NCBI GenBank assembly: GCA_020137815.1
Contig: CM035355.1
Location: forward strand, 5,297,003-5,361,002
Reading direction: 5' to 3'
Length of the DNA: 64,000 nt
DNA from: Hormiphora californensis
Taxonomy: Eukaryota > Ctenophora > Tentaculata > Cydippida > Pleurobrachiidae
Shown here: positions 1 to 9,621 of the stretch, piece by piece
How positions within the stretch are numbered: the stretch's first letter is position 1
How the letters are laid out: every line of letters starts with the position of its first letter
The notes under the pieces: model-generated
The model's input: only the letters and a program-made list of their open reading frames with translations
Database searches by the model: none
Told to the model about the DNA's origin: nothing
Program-made: the position numbers and the translations under genes

Positions 1-154
1 ATCTTTCAGACCTGGAGGGATTAGAAAGAGGGGTGTTAGTTGATACTTCTGGGCCTTTCAGACCTGGAGTGAGCAGAAAGAGGGGTGTTAGTTGATACTT
101 CTGGGTCTTTTCGACCTGGAGTGAGTAGAAAGAGGGGTGTTAGTTGCAGCTTCA
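1..154. repeat. 52-bp minisatellite, three copies
   Basis: The motif GACCTGGAG recurs at about 9, 61 and 113, giving a 52-bp period. Copies differ by a few substitutions. It lies 3' of the TBCD exon on the opposite strand, so probably in a TBCD intron. The array may continue beyond the left edge. Confidence 0.9.
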
Positions 155-309
155 TAACTTCAAAGAAGTGTTGCAACACATTTAGTTTTCACTATCCACT
201 AACTATAATAGGGGTGAGGCCGAGGGTAGTTGCAACATTCGTATTTAGTATTCTCTGTGGGACCAGCTCCCCCCCCCCCCCCCCCGAGCTTCCTCAAGAT
301 CTAAATTAC

Positions 310-504
310 CTCTTAGTAGTGTCTCCAGGACAGATTCGATCTCATCGGGAATATCATACTCCTCCTCATCCTCCCCCTCGTCCTTCTTCCCTCCTACCCC
401 TCCCTCCTGAAGGGGAGTCTTAGTGGCGGAGAGAGAGTCAGCCAGGAGCCTTGTTCCCCTCGTGTAGCGCCATTTAGCGACACGAGGTGCTAGGAATGAT
501 AGAC
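310..504 (-). CDS. TBCD: Tubulin-folding cofactor D (TBCD), downstream exon of the pair
   Basis: On the minus strand a polypyrimidine-CAG acceptor opens a 65-codon exon that ends at an AAGAG/GTAATTT donor. The peptide has the landmark LSFLAPRVAKWRYTRG, matching the HEAT-repeat region of TBCD where animals have a very similar GLTFLKPKVAAWRY block, followed by an acidic linker and IPDEIESVLETLLRG, equivalent to the PEGVESVIEQLL segment. TBCD is a large cytosolic HEAT-repeat chaperone that binds beta-tubulin and joins it to alpha-tubulin in the cofactor C/D/E complex. The exon begins with a two-base remainder that completes the glycine codon left by the exon at 638-815. The next exon would lie left of the window. 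Family match is from memory of the protein, not a search. Confidence 0.85.
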
Positions 505-637
505 CTGGGGGAAGAGAGATAAATTGAGACACTTTGCTTTTTGGATATCAATGAGTCAGATAAACTGATGATAATTGGTTGAAAGGATTGTAGGAAAGTG
601 AATAAAAAAAGTAAAAGTAACGAAAGTTAGAACTCAC

Positions 638-815
638 CTATTCTCTGAGTTAGTTTTATCTCGTATTTCCTTAGCAGTGTATTTTCAGTGTTCTCCAGCC
701 CCAGCGCCTCGAGTTGGGACAACATTAGTTGAGAGTGAGGCAGTATGTACTCTCTCCTACCCAACTTGTAAACTCGGCAGATAGTCCGTAACATTGCCAA
801 CTTGCGACGGGATCC
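638..815 (-). CDS. TBCD: Tubulin-folding cofactor D (TBCD), upstream exon of the pair
   Basis: Minus-strand exon of 178 nt bounded by TATTTTTCAG acceptor and AATAG/GTGAGT donor. It encodes 59 residues plus one base; the spare G joins the next exon to form Gly, so the two exons read through without a stop. RVYKLGRREYILPH and TLLRKYEIKLTQRIG correspond to the HGKRED... and LLRKLGVKLVQRLG blocks of animal TBCD. The intron between the two exons is 133 bp. Exons further upstream of the gene were not found with confidence in the next several kilobases on this strand, so the intron may be long or the gene interrupted by repeats. Confidence 0.85.
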
Positions 816-1290
816 CTGAAAAATAGGTAAGCGTTAACATTGAGGACTGTACTAGATATAATTTGGACCGGGAAGAAATTGGTGGCAAAGGTTTTCCACC
901 ACCAATATTATATGGACACTAAATGGACTTGACGCAAAGTCCACCCCCGGAGCTAAATCGGTCAATGGAGAGAGCAGGTAATGCAGGAGAGCCGTCAAGT
1001 GGATAGGTGACTCTAGGTATCTTGGTCCAATCGAATAAATAATAATGTTGTAGGACAACATATAGTCCGGAATATCAGAGTCAGCAATATCAGAGTGTAT
1101 GTCGAGACGTACAAACTTATACAATATACTGTATATAAGTAAAAAATAGTATATTATGTGATATCAAAAACTGGATGAGAATAGACTATCTGTTAAACGC
1201 TGATAAAATCGAGATGCTTATTGTCCATAATAAAGCAGATAAGCAAATCAGTAGTCAGTAATCCCCTACTTCGAAACCGTAGTCCAGTTC
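816..1290. other. No supported gene; probable TBCD intron
   Basis: A minus-strand reading frame of 90 codons (852-1124) is present but has no recognisable domain and does not resemble the TBCD segment expected upstream. AT-rich sequence with no repeat seen. Confidence 0.4.
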
Positions 1291-1354
1291 AAAGTGCTGT
1301 TAACAGCGGCACAACCTAGCATATTTCTCACTAACACCCCCTCCCCACCACAGG

Positions 1355-1519
1355 GTACACAACCCAGTGCCAGTTCCTCGCCCAAATGGTGCAGAACTGG
1401 TATCGGAAAGGCAATTGCAATATCGCCCCATCAGTCCATCACGAAACCAACGTGCCCGATCACTATACACCACAAACCTCCCGCCCGAACAGGCCCAGCT
1501 CCAACAGGATTATAAGTGA
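1355..1519 (+). CDS. Exon-like ORF, unknown, glutamine/proline-rich
   Basis: A polypyrimidine tract with CACCACAG at 1346-1353 is followed by a 54-codon open frame ending in TGA. The peptide starts VHNPVPVPRPNGAELVSE and ends EQAQLQQDYK. A second frame across the same stretch is also open, so the coding frame is not settled. No family recognised; could be a terminal exon or chance. Confidence 0.25.
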   Translation, partial: VHNPVPVPRPNGAELVSERQLQYRPISPSRNQRARSLYTTNLPPEQAQLQQDYK

Positions 1520-1963
1520 AAAAAGTACATACATATTTTAGTAGGGTACAACCACAACGCAACTTAATCTCTGGAGAATAGCCAAAAATCTCCCTAAAGA
1601 TCTAAAAGTCTTTTACTTACAGTATAGATGGGCTGAAAGTTTGCAAAAAGACGTTTTTAAGCGTATATGCAATAAAGAACAATAGGATCAACCGACTATT
1701 CCATTCCTTGGATCCCATTCCAGAGCCGGCCACGAATCCACGCGTTCCACTCAAAAAACTAACACCTGAGTTTGTTAATCTCTTTAATTATCATTTAATT
1801 TTATTATTTAATTAAGTACTGATTTAGTTAATTTCCAGTAGATCCAAAAGAAAAAAGATCCATTATATTTCCCATGAGATATTAACTTCTGAAACCAAGA
1901 TGGATTTTATCGTAACGATGTGCTGTCAAGCACCATTTTAACACAATTATTTCCTTGTTACAG

Positions 1964-2515
1964 CATGACGAATCGGAGTATGAGTCATCGTCGGACTATG
2001 ATGCTGTTCCTTTGACGACAGGGATGATGACCCCGTCTGTCGACACCCGAGGCAGTCAACTTCTAGGAATCATTGGTAATATCCAAGTACAAGAGAGACG
2101 AGACGGGACACCAGGAGGGCACCTCCACCGCCACCACCGCCACGGGCCACTGCACCGCCCACCACCAATCATGTTTATGGCCAAGTATACACCCAAGGAC
2201 AGAGTGGCTGACAAAGCTAGCCTGGTGGAGATGGCAACCATCATCACGAAGAGAGTCCTGTCCACCACCCCATCCACCGCCACCACCTCCACCGCCACCA
2301 CCACCACAGGTATACCAGATCTACCAATGCAAAGGTGGGGGACGGATCCTCTAACCGCGATGACGACCACGAGACCACCTCCCCCGGACGCGGTGCCATT
2401 AAGATGGGGGCGAAATCTCTTGCAAACATGGGACGAGTACGGAGTCTATCTGGTTGAGAAGATAGGACGTCAACCCAGCACATTGATTCACGTAGAGATT
2501 GTAACAGCGGCTGAG
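1964..2515 (+). CDS. Exon-like ORF, Thr/His/Pro-rich, unknown
   Basis: Opens after TTGTTACAG and stays open for exactly 184 codons to a GAG/GTGAGG donor, phase 0 at both ends. It starts HDESEYESSSDYDAVPL, then contains CCACC-repeat-driven His/Pro/Thr tracts (about residues 45-120), so much of it is low complexity. The minus-strand frames here only reflect the CCACC repeat. The N-terminal acidic-Ser segment resembles those of other exons in this window (4.4 kb, 19.9 kb) in style only. Confidence 0.35.
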
Positions 2516-2558
2516 GTGAGGTCACTGCACAGTTTCCTATCCCATTTCATATTTAGTG

Positions 2559-2936
2559 GAATTGCGTCAAGGGCTTCGATTTTCGGCTGACTGGCATAAT
2601 AAATCACTCACACAAATAAATGCTGATGCATCCCTCATTAGCATGTCATATGTTGAAAAACTTAAGGTTGAGGTGGAAAAGCACCAGGACCCCAACTATA
2701 GAATCATGGTTGCGGCAGAGTTTAGGGCCAAGGTGGAGCTGTATAGTTACAGCTCCACCGCGGCAACAATCCAAGGGGTGTTGGAGCAGCTGGAATGCCC
2801 CATTCATATGAGCATCCACGCAATAAACCATCTCTTCAAACGGAAAAAGGCAGCTCCCCCGTCTGTCAACCTTTCGAGATGGATGTTGGCAGCGGTGGAG
2901 ACTGAGGATAATGAAATGAAGTTCAAATTACACTAG
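2559..2936 (+). CDS. Unknown ORF of about 125 residues
   Basis: Open frame downstream of a possible acceptor (ATATTTAG ending 2556) that ends at TAG 2934-2936. Mixed charge composition, two adjacent helical-looking segments (YVEKLKVEVEKHQDP and AATIQGVLEQLECP), no domain recognised. The phase does not match the exon ending at 2515 if 2556 is the acceptor, so the two may belong to different genes. It contains a perfect 12-bp inverted repeat at 2732-2759. Confidence 0.35.
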   Translation, partial: ELRQGLRFSADWHNKSLTQINADASLISMSYVEKLKVEVEKHQDPNYRIMVAAEFRAKVELYSYSSTAATIQGVLEQLECPIHMSIHAINHLFKRKKAAPPSVNLSRWMLAAVETEDNEMKFKLH

Positions 2937-3660
2937 GATCATGAATCGCTAATTTGTCTATCCGTATATTATTTCCAGGTTAGATATCACCATGAATCGC
3001 TAATTTAACTATCCGTATATATGTAAAAATACACATTAGATTATATCAGTTCTCACTGTATCTGTATACTGTATCTGTATACTATATGTATATGTAAGAA
3101 TAAGATGGAGAGCACTTTTTCAGAAATGATGTGCTTTCAAGTACCCAGGTACTGCGATCAAGCACCATTAATTCATTTATGTTGATTATTTTCTACAATA
3201 ATTATTCCCACCAACTCCAGCCCGATCCTCTTAACATCTACGCGCCTCCACTATAATATTCGTCGGTGGTAGGATGATGACCCCGTCCGCTCCTGTCGAC
3301 ACACGTACATGAGGTACTAACAAACATCATAGACAACACAAAACATTGTTTCTCCGGCTACAGCAGAAAATATGGTGACATCTTGCAAAAAAGATAGGAA
3401 TATCCTCGAAAGTAATTATAATTTTTATTATTAATACTCGAAACTGGGGCGAAAAGATGCCTAAGTCAGTCCAAAAGCCTGACTCGGAGAGGTCTCGACC
3501 AAGCAGACCGAGACACGATAGAAACGAAATATGGGGGACCCTGTCCCGCGACTGAGTTACAATCGAAAGAAGATCATGCGGGATCTGTTTGTCGCTCAAT
3601 TCAAGAAGATAACGTGATGCATGTGAACTTCTTTGAAAACCACTTTAGCTATATTTCCAG
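2937..3660. other. No supported gene
   Basis: Contains a short direct repeat (ATCATGAATCGCTAATTT at about 2938 and 2990 in near-identical form) and the phrase TGATGACCCCGTC shared with the exon at 2.0 kb (about 2026 and 3273), suggesting a small duplicated piece. Nothing else seen. Confidence 0.4.
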
Positions 3661-4212
3661 ATTTAGCTAAGTATTCGTCATGTTACAGATCATGTACGAA
3701 ATGTGATAAATTATTTGATCGACATGGAAACTACTATCGTCATACCCGGTCTTGTGAGGCAGGCGTGAGACATAAGTTTGTCAGGGGAATATTTAGAGTC
3801 AAACCAACTGTGTTTGATGACTTGAAAATGCATGGAGTACATATACCGGAAAGTATCCGCACGTATCCATATTGTGCGGTGTACGATATAGAAAGTTTGC
3901 TATCGAAAGAGTTTGATCAGCAAAATACTGAAAAAACTACTTACGTCAGTTTACATCGCTTGATTTCTATTTTGGTGTGTTCTAATGTACCCGGATTTGA
4001 TGACCCCAAGTGCTTTGTACTCAAGTCTACAGATGGGCAAAATGAGCTAGTAGAAGAATTTCTGGAGTACCTTAGGCAAATAAGCGATGAGGCTGCTAAG
4101 AGGGTGAGAGAGGTCTACGAAGAATACGCTGTGGAAGAAATTGAGAACGAGACCATCCAGGGAAAGTGGGAAGACCATATCTCACAACTCCCTGTCTTGT
4201 CGTTTAACGGTG
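3661..4212 (+). pseudogene. Protein-primed DNA polymerase B fragment (Polinton/Maverick type)
   Basis: After TATATTTCCAG the frame encodes a C2HC zinc finger (CTKCDKLFDRHGNYYRH..C), a linker HKFVRGIFRVKPTVFDDL, and the start of the 3'-5' exonuclease: YCAVYDIESLL carries the Exo I D-x-E; the Exo II region reads LPVLSFNGGK, where the family has FNSGKYD. HRLISILVCSNVPGFDDPK between them is the usual VPVSVSVCSNVPG segment. These features are typical of DNA_pol_B_2 polymerases of Polintons and related elements. Palm and thumb domains are absent, so only about 190 residues survive. A GT at 4213 or run-on into 4397 ends it. No Polinton capsid, integrase or long terminal repeats were seen nearby. Confidence 0.7.
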
Positions 4213-4340
4213 GTAAACACCAAGGAAGGAAACATATAAATTGTTTTTATATAAAATATATAATACTTACTAGTTTTTACTGTTTACAGCATATTATCCA
4301 GATTAAAAGTTTAAAAATTCTTTCATGTCATGTTTTACAG

Positions 4341-4455
4341 GACCCCCCGTCGTTGCCCACGACGACTGTCGGCGCCCACTACCTTCAACGATCATGATCA
4401 AGAGTCGGACATGTCTAGCATCGATAATTCAATTCCAGAAACATCTTCTAGCTCT
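4341..4455 (+). CDS. Small exon, Ser/Thr/Asp-rich, first of a pair
   Basis: Flanked by TGTTTTACAG and CT/GTAAGTTT. In the frame that is open through both sites it encodes 38 residues after one leftover base, ending DMSSIDNSIPETSSSS. Joins in phase to the exon at 4571. No family recognised. Confidence 0.4.
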
Positions 4456-4570
4456 GTAAGTTTCGTTACTCCATAGCATGGTGTGTCAGTCTAAGGAGAA
4501 ACATCTAATTTTAGTTTTGAAAATCGGATTTCTAGAATTTTCCGTGTTTACTAATTACAATTTATAACAG

Positions 4571-4717
4571 GAACCGGTGTCACGACGGAGCTATAATAGA
4601 GACTATATAGCAGGGACTGTGCGAGCATGTATAGATATGGGCTTGGATTTAGAGGAGCTAATCGAATTCATAATCAGGTTAGAGCAGACGCAGGGGAAAG
4701 AGAGGAGACCCCACTAA
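4571..4717 (+). CDS. Small terminal exon, helical
   Basis: Follows TTTATAACAG and continues the frame of the 4341-4455 exon through 48 codons to TAA. Peptide: EPVSRRSYNRDYIAGTV then a predicted helix CIDMGLDLEELIEFIIRL with heptad-like leucines. Together the two exons would make the C-terminus of a small acidic-helical protein. Unknown function. Confidence 0.4.
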   Translation, partial: EPVSRRSYNRDYIAGTVRACIDMGLDLEELIEFIIRLEQTQGKERRPH

Positions 4718-4859
4718 GTAAATTCAGGAGCCAGTATGATGTTGCAAGAAAACACCTACCAAAGTGGTTAAATGGGTTCGCACCACACAGTAAGTACATA
4801 CCTCCACAGTGGTCCACCTACAGAACCAAAGCATTAGGTTATTGCTGATGATCGATGAT

Positions 4860-5185
4860 CAAGGGTGTTAGTTTCGGTAGGAATATTGGTAGTATATTAG
4901 CCCTCGGCGGTGCAAGGATCTCTAGACTACCAGTCTTCATCACAGACTAGGATTTATCATGATAATGCACTGTGGCAGCATTTTTAGAGCCAACGGAAAA
5001 GTGAAATGGACTGGATCCGGGGAGCCAGGCACGGGCCAACACTTGAAAATAGATCTTGCCGTACGTTACTACTAAGTAGTAGTAATACTATCATTTTATT
5101 ACATTATTTATTCTTCTTTTATTATTTATTCTTCTTTCATTATTCATAAAAACTTGACATTGTCAATATATTGCTCTCATTGTTG
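4860..5185. other. No supported gene
   Basis: AT-rich, with a short array of ATTATTTATTCTTCTTT repeats around 5095-5145. Nothing coding recognised. Confidence 0.4.
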
Positions 5186-5390
5186 TAGAGAAGAAGAACC
5201 GAATATAAATATGGGAGGGATAACCAATTACGCAATAACCCTGCAAATGAATTGGATGAGGAGACACGAACAAATTACACGGGTGAAGGGTCGGTTAGAG
5301 CCCCCACCCCCCCCCCCCAAATACCTACGGGCACCGAGGATTTCAACTCCACCAGCCTCGTGATCGTATGAGCCGCCTGCTCCTCAGGAA

Positions 5391-5716
5391 AGCTTGATGA
5401 GCAGTGGATAAGGGCAGTGGTTCAGGAGACCGTGGCTACCCTGCAAAGGGAGTGGATTGACAGGCAGGTAAACCCACAGATGACGGGGTTTCTATTGGCG
5501 GACTGGAGTTCGTTTCTGGGACAGTGGGACCGAGCAGGCTCCTTCCCGCTACCGTTAGCGGAGAGATTTCTTCACGAGGTACACCGGTGGGAGATCAGGC
5601 GTACTGACGCCGGGGCAGCGGACGAGGTGTTGAGGCGGGTAGCTGAGCAGCTGGGGCACTACGCCCAAGAGATAGAGGTTCGGGTGGAACCAAACATACA
5701 CATCGAGGAGACCTGA
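5391..5716 (+). CDS. Unknown exon-like ORF, amphipathic helices
   Basis: Opens after CTGCTCCTCAG and runs to TGA 5714-5716. The peptide is rich in Trp, Arg and Glu (LDEQWIRAVVQETVATLQ, then a Leu/Trp-rich middle, then DEVLRRVAEQLGHYAQE). A GGCAG/GTAAAC donor inside (about 5467) offers an alternative exon end. The sequence just downstream in another frame (SRRPDAGRRSRGAVQRVR) is matched by SVRRPDERRRSRGAVRRVR at about 9215-9270, so part of this locus is duplicated. No domain recognised. The preceding 5190-5363 stretch is also open (Pro-rich, over a C tract) but less convincing. Confidence 0.35.
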
Positions 5717-5799
5717 CGCGGGGAGGAGATCCAGGGGAGCTGTGCAACGGGTGAGAGCGGCAATGAGCCAGCTCGTGGGCACCTCCGCCGAATGGCCAG

Positions 5800-6084
5800 T
5801 ATTTTTATGATAGACATTTATTTATTAATTAATTTACTTTTACTTTTACTTTTATCTTTACTTTTATCTTTATCTTTATTTTTACTTCTACATCTTTACT
5901 TTTACATCCTTTTTACATCTTTACTTTTACATACATCCTTTTAAATTTAAACTAGTCAGGACCACTGACCTGGTTATCGGGGCAGTCTTGGAAGAACAAC
6001 ACGTGGTTTGAACGAAATAGTTAATTCTAAATTTCTATTATCTTGTGTGTTGCTCTGTTGATCTAATCTATAAGAGTTCCGGAG
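5800..6084. repeat. CTTTTA-rich dispersed module, copy 1
   Basis: Begins TTTTTATGATAGACATTTA, passes through a CTTTTA/CTTTATC pentamer-hexamer array, then GGTTATCGGGGCAGTCTTGG and ends at GAGTTCCGGAG. The same order occurs at 7862, 9451 and 9990. Confidence 0.85.
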
Positions 6085-6692
6085 TTGTTGTTGTTGTTGT
6101 TGTAAGCGCCTCCGCTTCCGGTCCTCTGCTTGAGATTTTATCCCGTCAGGCAGCCAGTTCCTCACGCCCGAGATGGACGGAGCTCAGGTTCCAGAGTTTC
6201 CTCTTTCCCCCGGGAGAGTATTCTTCCTCCGTCTTATGTCTATGGCTTTAGAGATAAGGGTGGAATCGTCTCCCATAACTGTCTTGACAGGTCTCATGAA
6301 GAGGGCCGCACCAGCACTGTTTTCACATTGTGCCAGTCTCGGATATCTCCAGCGACCCTTGGTGAGTGGTATCTCAGCATTGATCGTTTTCGATGTGGCC
6401 TTGGCTAGGACAATTCGGACGCTCCATTGACTATGGCACCTTTATAGATTTTGCGCTGCCAACCTCTGATTTGTAATCAGTACTCCATGGGGGTTCATGG
6501 AACATCACTTTTTGTTCATGATGCAGATGCAGCGTCCGGCCGTTCATGGGGTAATTAGGGCAGGTTCCTTCCCAAAACGGAACTCTGGCGTGTAGAATGT
6601 TTAGAGGTTTCGGTATCTATGTGCGTCACTCATAGAAATTTGTTATATAGTGTGGGATGGTGGTTTGAAATATGGAGGGTTATTATGGAGGG
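6085..6692. other. No supported gene
   Basis: A GTT/CAA trinucleotide run at 6085-6101, then GC-balanced sequence with two overlapping open frames (6130-6408 and 6173-6430) of which neither shows a domain. Could hold a spliced exon; frame undecided. Confidence 0.3.
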
Positions 6693-6998
6693 TTATCTGA
6701 ACAGTTTGCTTTTGTGTATTAATTGGGTGAATTTGTTCCAGTCAAGGTTCTCGTCTCCATAGATTTCCTCAACTACATTTTGGTAGTTTAGTCTGTATCT
6801 AACCTCATCAAGTCTGGGGCAATATATGATGACATGTTCTGAGTTCTCTTTCGCGTTGCAGAGGTCGCATTTTGGGTTAATTTTTGTATCTTGGTGATGT
6901 TGGGAGGCCGCGAGGTTGTTTTGGCCCGAGATTGCTAGTGTTAGTTCTCTGAGCAGTATTTTATCAGTGACCGGAGTGCCGTAATGACCGACCAACAA
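6693..6998 (-). pseudogene. 3' end of a non-LTR retrotransposon (LINE) ORF2
   Basis: Minus-strand frame of 101 codons. The block CDLCNAKENSEHVIIYCPRL is the C-terminal zinc-knuckle of LINE ORF2 proteins (C-x2-C-x7-8-H-x4-C), preceded by LTLAISGQNNLAASQHHQ, equivalent to the L-x-SGH-x-x-x-x-x-LH segment after the RNase H region. The reverse transcriptase itself is not in the window. Truncated at its N-terminus by the duplicated segment starting near 6972. Clade not assignable. Confidence 0.7.
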
Positions 6999-7508
6999 CC
7001 CTTAGAGACCCGATATTGCACCTCAGAATGTGAGAATGGACAACGAATTGTTCTACCTCCTCCCATCAGTATACATATCTAGTTATGGGAAAGAAGTTAA
7101 GGATGGACAAGGGAGTAGATTCAAAATCAATTTGAAAAGAAAAGAAATCCTGAACAGAAAGCGGTTCGCGACCCATCTGACGCTGAAAAAATGAGTTCAT
7201 GAAGAGGCTGGAGAGCTACTTGAGCTCCTTTTACGGGTCATTTCCATTAGGGTATGCTACACTTGGGAAAGCGAGTAAAACTAAACTTTATGCTGATCTT
7301 AAGTTCATATCTCCATAACAAAGCTAGGGAGGATTGCAGCAAAGCCTATTTTCAATATTGTTATGTCAGTGTTTGATAGCAAATAACAGCAAATCAACCA
7401 CTGGAACCCGTATTTAATTATGTGTCATCAATCCCTCTATTTTCTGATGAGATTATGGAGGAAGAAGATGGAGACTCTATGGTTACAGATCTATGCAATT
7501 GTAAATAT
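6972..7508. repeat. Segmental duplication S, copy 1 (empty site for Transib-like element)
   Basis: From GAGTGCCGTAATGACCGAC to GATATGCAATTGTAAATAT-like sequence, this matches 8115-9190 almost base for base once the 505-bp insertion at 8264-8768 is removed. It preserves GGATGGACAAGGGAGTAG at about 7101-7118, the uninterrupted target. Confidence 0.9.
7199..7492 (+). pseudogene. Broken paralogue of the 8860-9177 ORF
   Basis: Same sequence as the ORF at 8860 but lacks about 20 nt (between AAGTTCATAT and CTCCATAACA) and carries a scrambled GATAGCAAATAACAG stretch near 7376, so the frame is lost. Short ATC microhomology flanks the deletion. Confidence 0.7.
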
Positions 7509-7770
7509 ATATTATATATCACCGCCAGTGATTAGTTAAATTGAGCTTGGGTGTGTGAAGAACCGAATATAAATATTACGAGACAATTATATGGAACCAT
7601 GAACACTTTTATATTTGCAGTAGTCATATGTCAACAATTCCTGGTTAGGGCGTGTGTGGGTCTCGATGCTCCCAGCGTCTGCCTGAGTAGAGACCAGTGG
7701 TACACCACCTGGTACTGAGGCTGCACACTGCACACTGCACAACGATGTGATTTTCATGTGGAGAGAGGTC

Positions 7771-8258
7771 CTCTCGGAAGGCCTCCCTATTGGAGGTGCG
7801 GACACATACTTCCCTTATGGAAGTATTTCCGTGGTGCTACTGACCGTGCAAACTTGAGGTGTGGTATTTTAATGATAAACATTTATCTATTAATTATCTT
7901 TTACTTTTATCTTTACTTTTACTTTTATCTTTACTTTTACTTTTACATCCTTTTTACATCCTTTACTTTTACATCCCTTTAAATTTAAATTAGCAAGGAC
8001 CACTACCCTGGTTATCGGGGCAGTCTTGGTTTGAACGAAATAGAGATAGGAAATAGTTCATTCTCACATTTATATTATCTTGTATGTTGCTCTGCTGATC
8101 TATTTTATAAGAGTTCCGGAGTGCCGTAATGACCGACAAACAACCCTTAGAGACCCCGATATTGATCTTCAGAATGTGAGATCTAATGGACAACGAATTG
8201 TTCTACCTCCTCCCATCAGTATACATATCTAGTTATGGGAAAGAAGTTAAAGGATGGA
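7771..8258. repeat. Dispersed module, copy 2 (coding-like head plus CTTTTA array)
   Basis: Head CTCTCGGAAGGCCTCCCTAT...TTCCGTGGTG is shared with 9359 and 9899; the CTTTTA array follows at about 7895, and the GGTTATCGGGGCAGTCTTGG tail at about 8012. The tyrosine/phenylalanine-rich frame through the array is an artefact of the repeat. Confidence 0.85.
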
Positions 8259-8263
8259 CAAGG

Positions 8264-8768
8264 CACTATGTGGTCATGTCCGATAGGCTCGCGAGATTTA
8301 GTGATTTTGATAGAAAACGCGCAGTAGATGCTCAATTTTGACCAAGATCCAACCTCGTTGCGCGTTTTTACGTGTAAAACCAGCGCTGACAAGTGCTTTT
8401 TTAGCATAAATATCGCATTTAATACATGACCGCATCGGACCGGTTGCGATGGAAAGGTTGCATAGTAATCTCTAGCCCCCTAGCTTTCTTTTGATACCAA
8501 AATTTAGGTTGCGCTTTGAACAGAAGCCAGTTTTTGGGCTATAGGATGAACTTTGATGCCATGCTGTCCAAAACCTGCCGCACTTTCAGCCAAGTTATGG
8601 GTAGCAAAATGATCTTTAGACGATTACCTACAACTGCTACACAATTTCCAGGGTGTTTGACAGCACACGCAAGCGTGCACGCTCCCTGAAAGCGCCTAAC
8701 AAAATCGCGCAAAACCCCTCAAAACGGAGGATTCCTATCGGACAAATGCGCGTTTTGACCACATAGTG
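8264..8768. mobile_element. Non-autonomous Transib-like DNA transposon
   Basis: A 505-bp insertion bounded by the 13-bp terminal inverted repeat CACTATGTGGTCA and flanked by a 5-bp duplication CAAGG (8259-8263 and 8769-8773). The paralogous segment at about 7103 has one CAAGG and no insertion, giving a clean empty site. A CACTATG-type terminus with a 5-bp target duplication is the hallmark of the Transib superfamily, the relatives of RAG recombinase. A second shared block, TGTCCGATAGG, follows the terminal 13 bp directly on the left but after 11 extra bases on the right. No transposase frame inside. A CACTA (CMC) origin is less likely because those make 2-3-bp duplications. Confidence 0.75.
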
Positions 8769-8859
8769 CAAGGGAGTAGATTCAAAATCAATTTGAAAAG
8801 AAAAGAAATCCTAAACGGAAAGCGGTTCACGACCCATCTGACGCTGAAAAAATGAGTTC

Positions 8860-9177
8860 ATGAAGAGGCTGGAGAGTTACTTGGGCTCCTTTTACGGGTC
8901 ATTTCCATTAGGGTATGCTACACTTGGGAAAGCGAGTAAAACTAAACTTTATGCTGATCTTAAGTTCATATCCAAGGTGGAGGATGTTATCTCCATAACA
9001 AAGCTAGGGAGGATTGCAGCAAAGCCTATTTTTAATATTGTTATGTCAGTGTTTGCCAGTACGACAAATCAACCACTAGAACCCGTATTTAATTATGTGC
9101 CATCAATCCCTCTATTTTCTGATGAGATTTTGGAGGAAGAAGATGGAGACTCTATGGTTACAGATATGCAATTGTAA
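8860..9177 (+). CDS. Unknown 105-residue ORF
   Basis: Starts ATGAAGAGGCTGGAGAG and reads MKRLESYLGSFYGSFPLGYA to a very acidic tail (DEILEEEDGDSMVTD). The start codon is ATG at 8860. A frameshifted copy sits at 7199. No domain recognised; the acidic C-terminus and conserved middle (TKLYADLKFISKVEDVISI) suggest it was once a real protein or exon. It begins 87 bp after the Transib-like element. Confidence 0.4.
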   Translation: MKRLESYLGSFYGSFPLGYATLGKASKTKLYADLKFISKVEDVISITKLGRIAAKPIFNIVMSVFASTTNQPLEPVFNYVPSIPLFSDEILEEEDGDSMVTDMQL

Positions 9178-9358
9178 ATATATTATATATCACCCGCCAG
9201 TGAGCTGAACCGGACGTACTCGGTGAGAAGACCCGACGAGAGGAGGAGATCAAGGGGAGCTGTGAGGAGGGTGAGAGAAGCGATGAGCGTCCAACCATGG
9301 GCGATGCCCATCTGGTACTGAGGCTGCACAACGATGTGATCTACATGTGAAGAGAGGT

Positions 9359-9620
9359 CCTCTAGGAAGGCCTCCCTTATTATGGAGGTCCGGACAAATA
9401 CTTCCCACATGGAAGTATTTCCGTGGTGCCACTGATCGTGAAACTTGAGGTGTGGTATTTTAATGATAAACATTTATTTATTAATTATCTTTACTTTTAC
9501 TTTTATCTTTACTTTTACTTTTACTTTTATCTTTACTTTTATCTTTATCTTTATCTTTACTTTTACATCTTTACTTTACATCATTTTTACATCTTTTACA
9601 TTTACATCCTTTTAAATTTA
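9359..9620. repeat. Dispersed module, copy 3, truncated
   Basis: Head as in copy 2, then CTTTTA array from about 9490; the usual tail after TTTAAATTTAA is replaced at 9621 by the zinc-finger-coding sequence. Confidence 0.85.
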
Positions 9621-9621
9621 A

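Larger units (their letters stand above)
8115..9190. repeat. Segmental duplication S, copy 2 (occupied site)
   Basis: Matches 6972-7508 on both sides of the element at 8264-8768. Confidence 0.9.

Noticed and set aside
852-1124. Further TBCD exon on the minus strand
   Set aside because: The frame does not resemble the protein segment expected upstream of the 638-815 exon and lacks convincing splice sites.
7895-7985. Tyr/Phe/Leu-rich frames (YFYLYFYFYLY) suggesting membrane peptides; also at 9423 and 10053
   Set aside because: Direct translation of the CTTTTA/CTTTATC repeat; occurs in all copies of the module in different frames.
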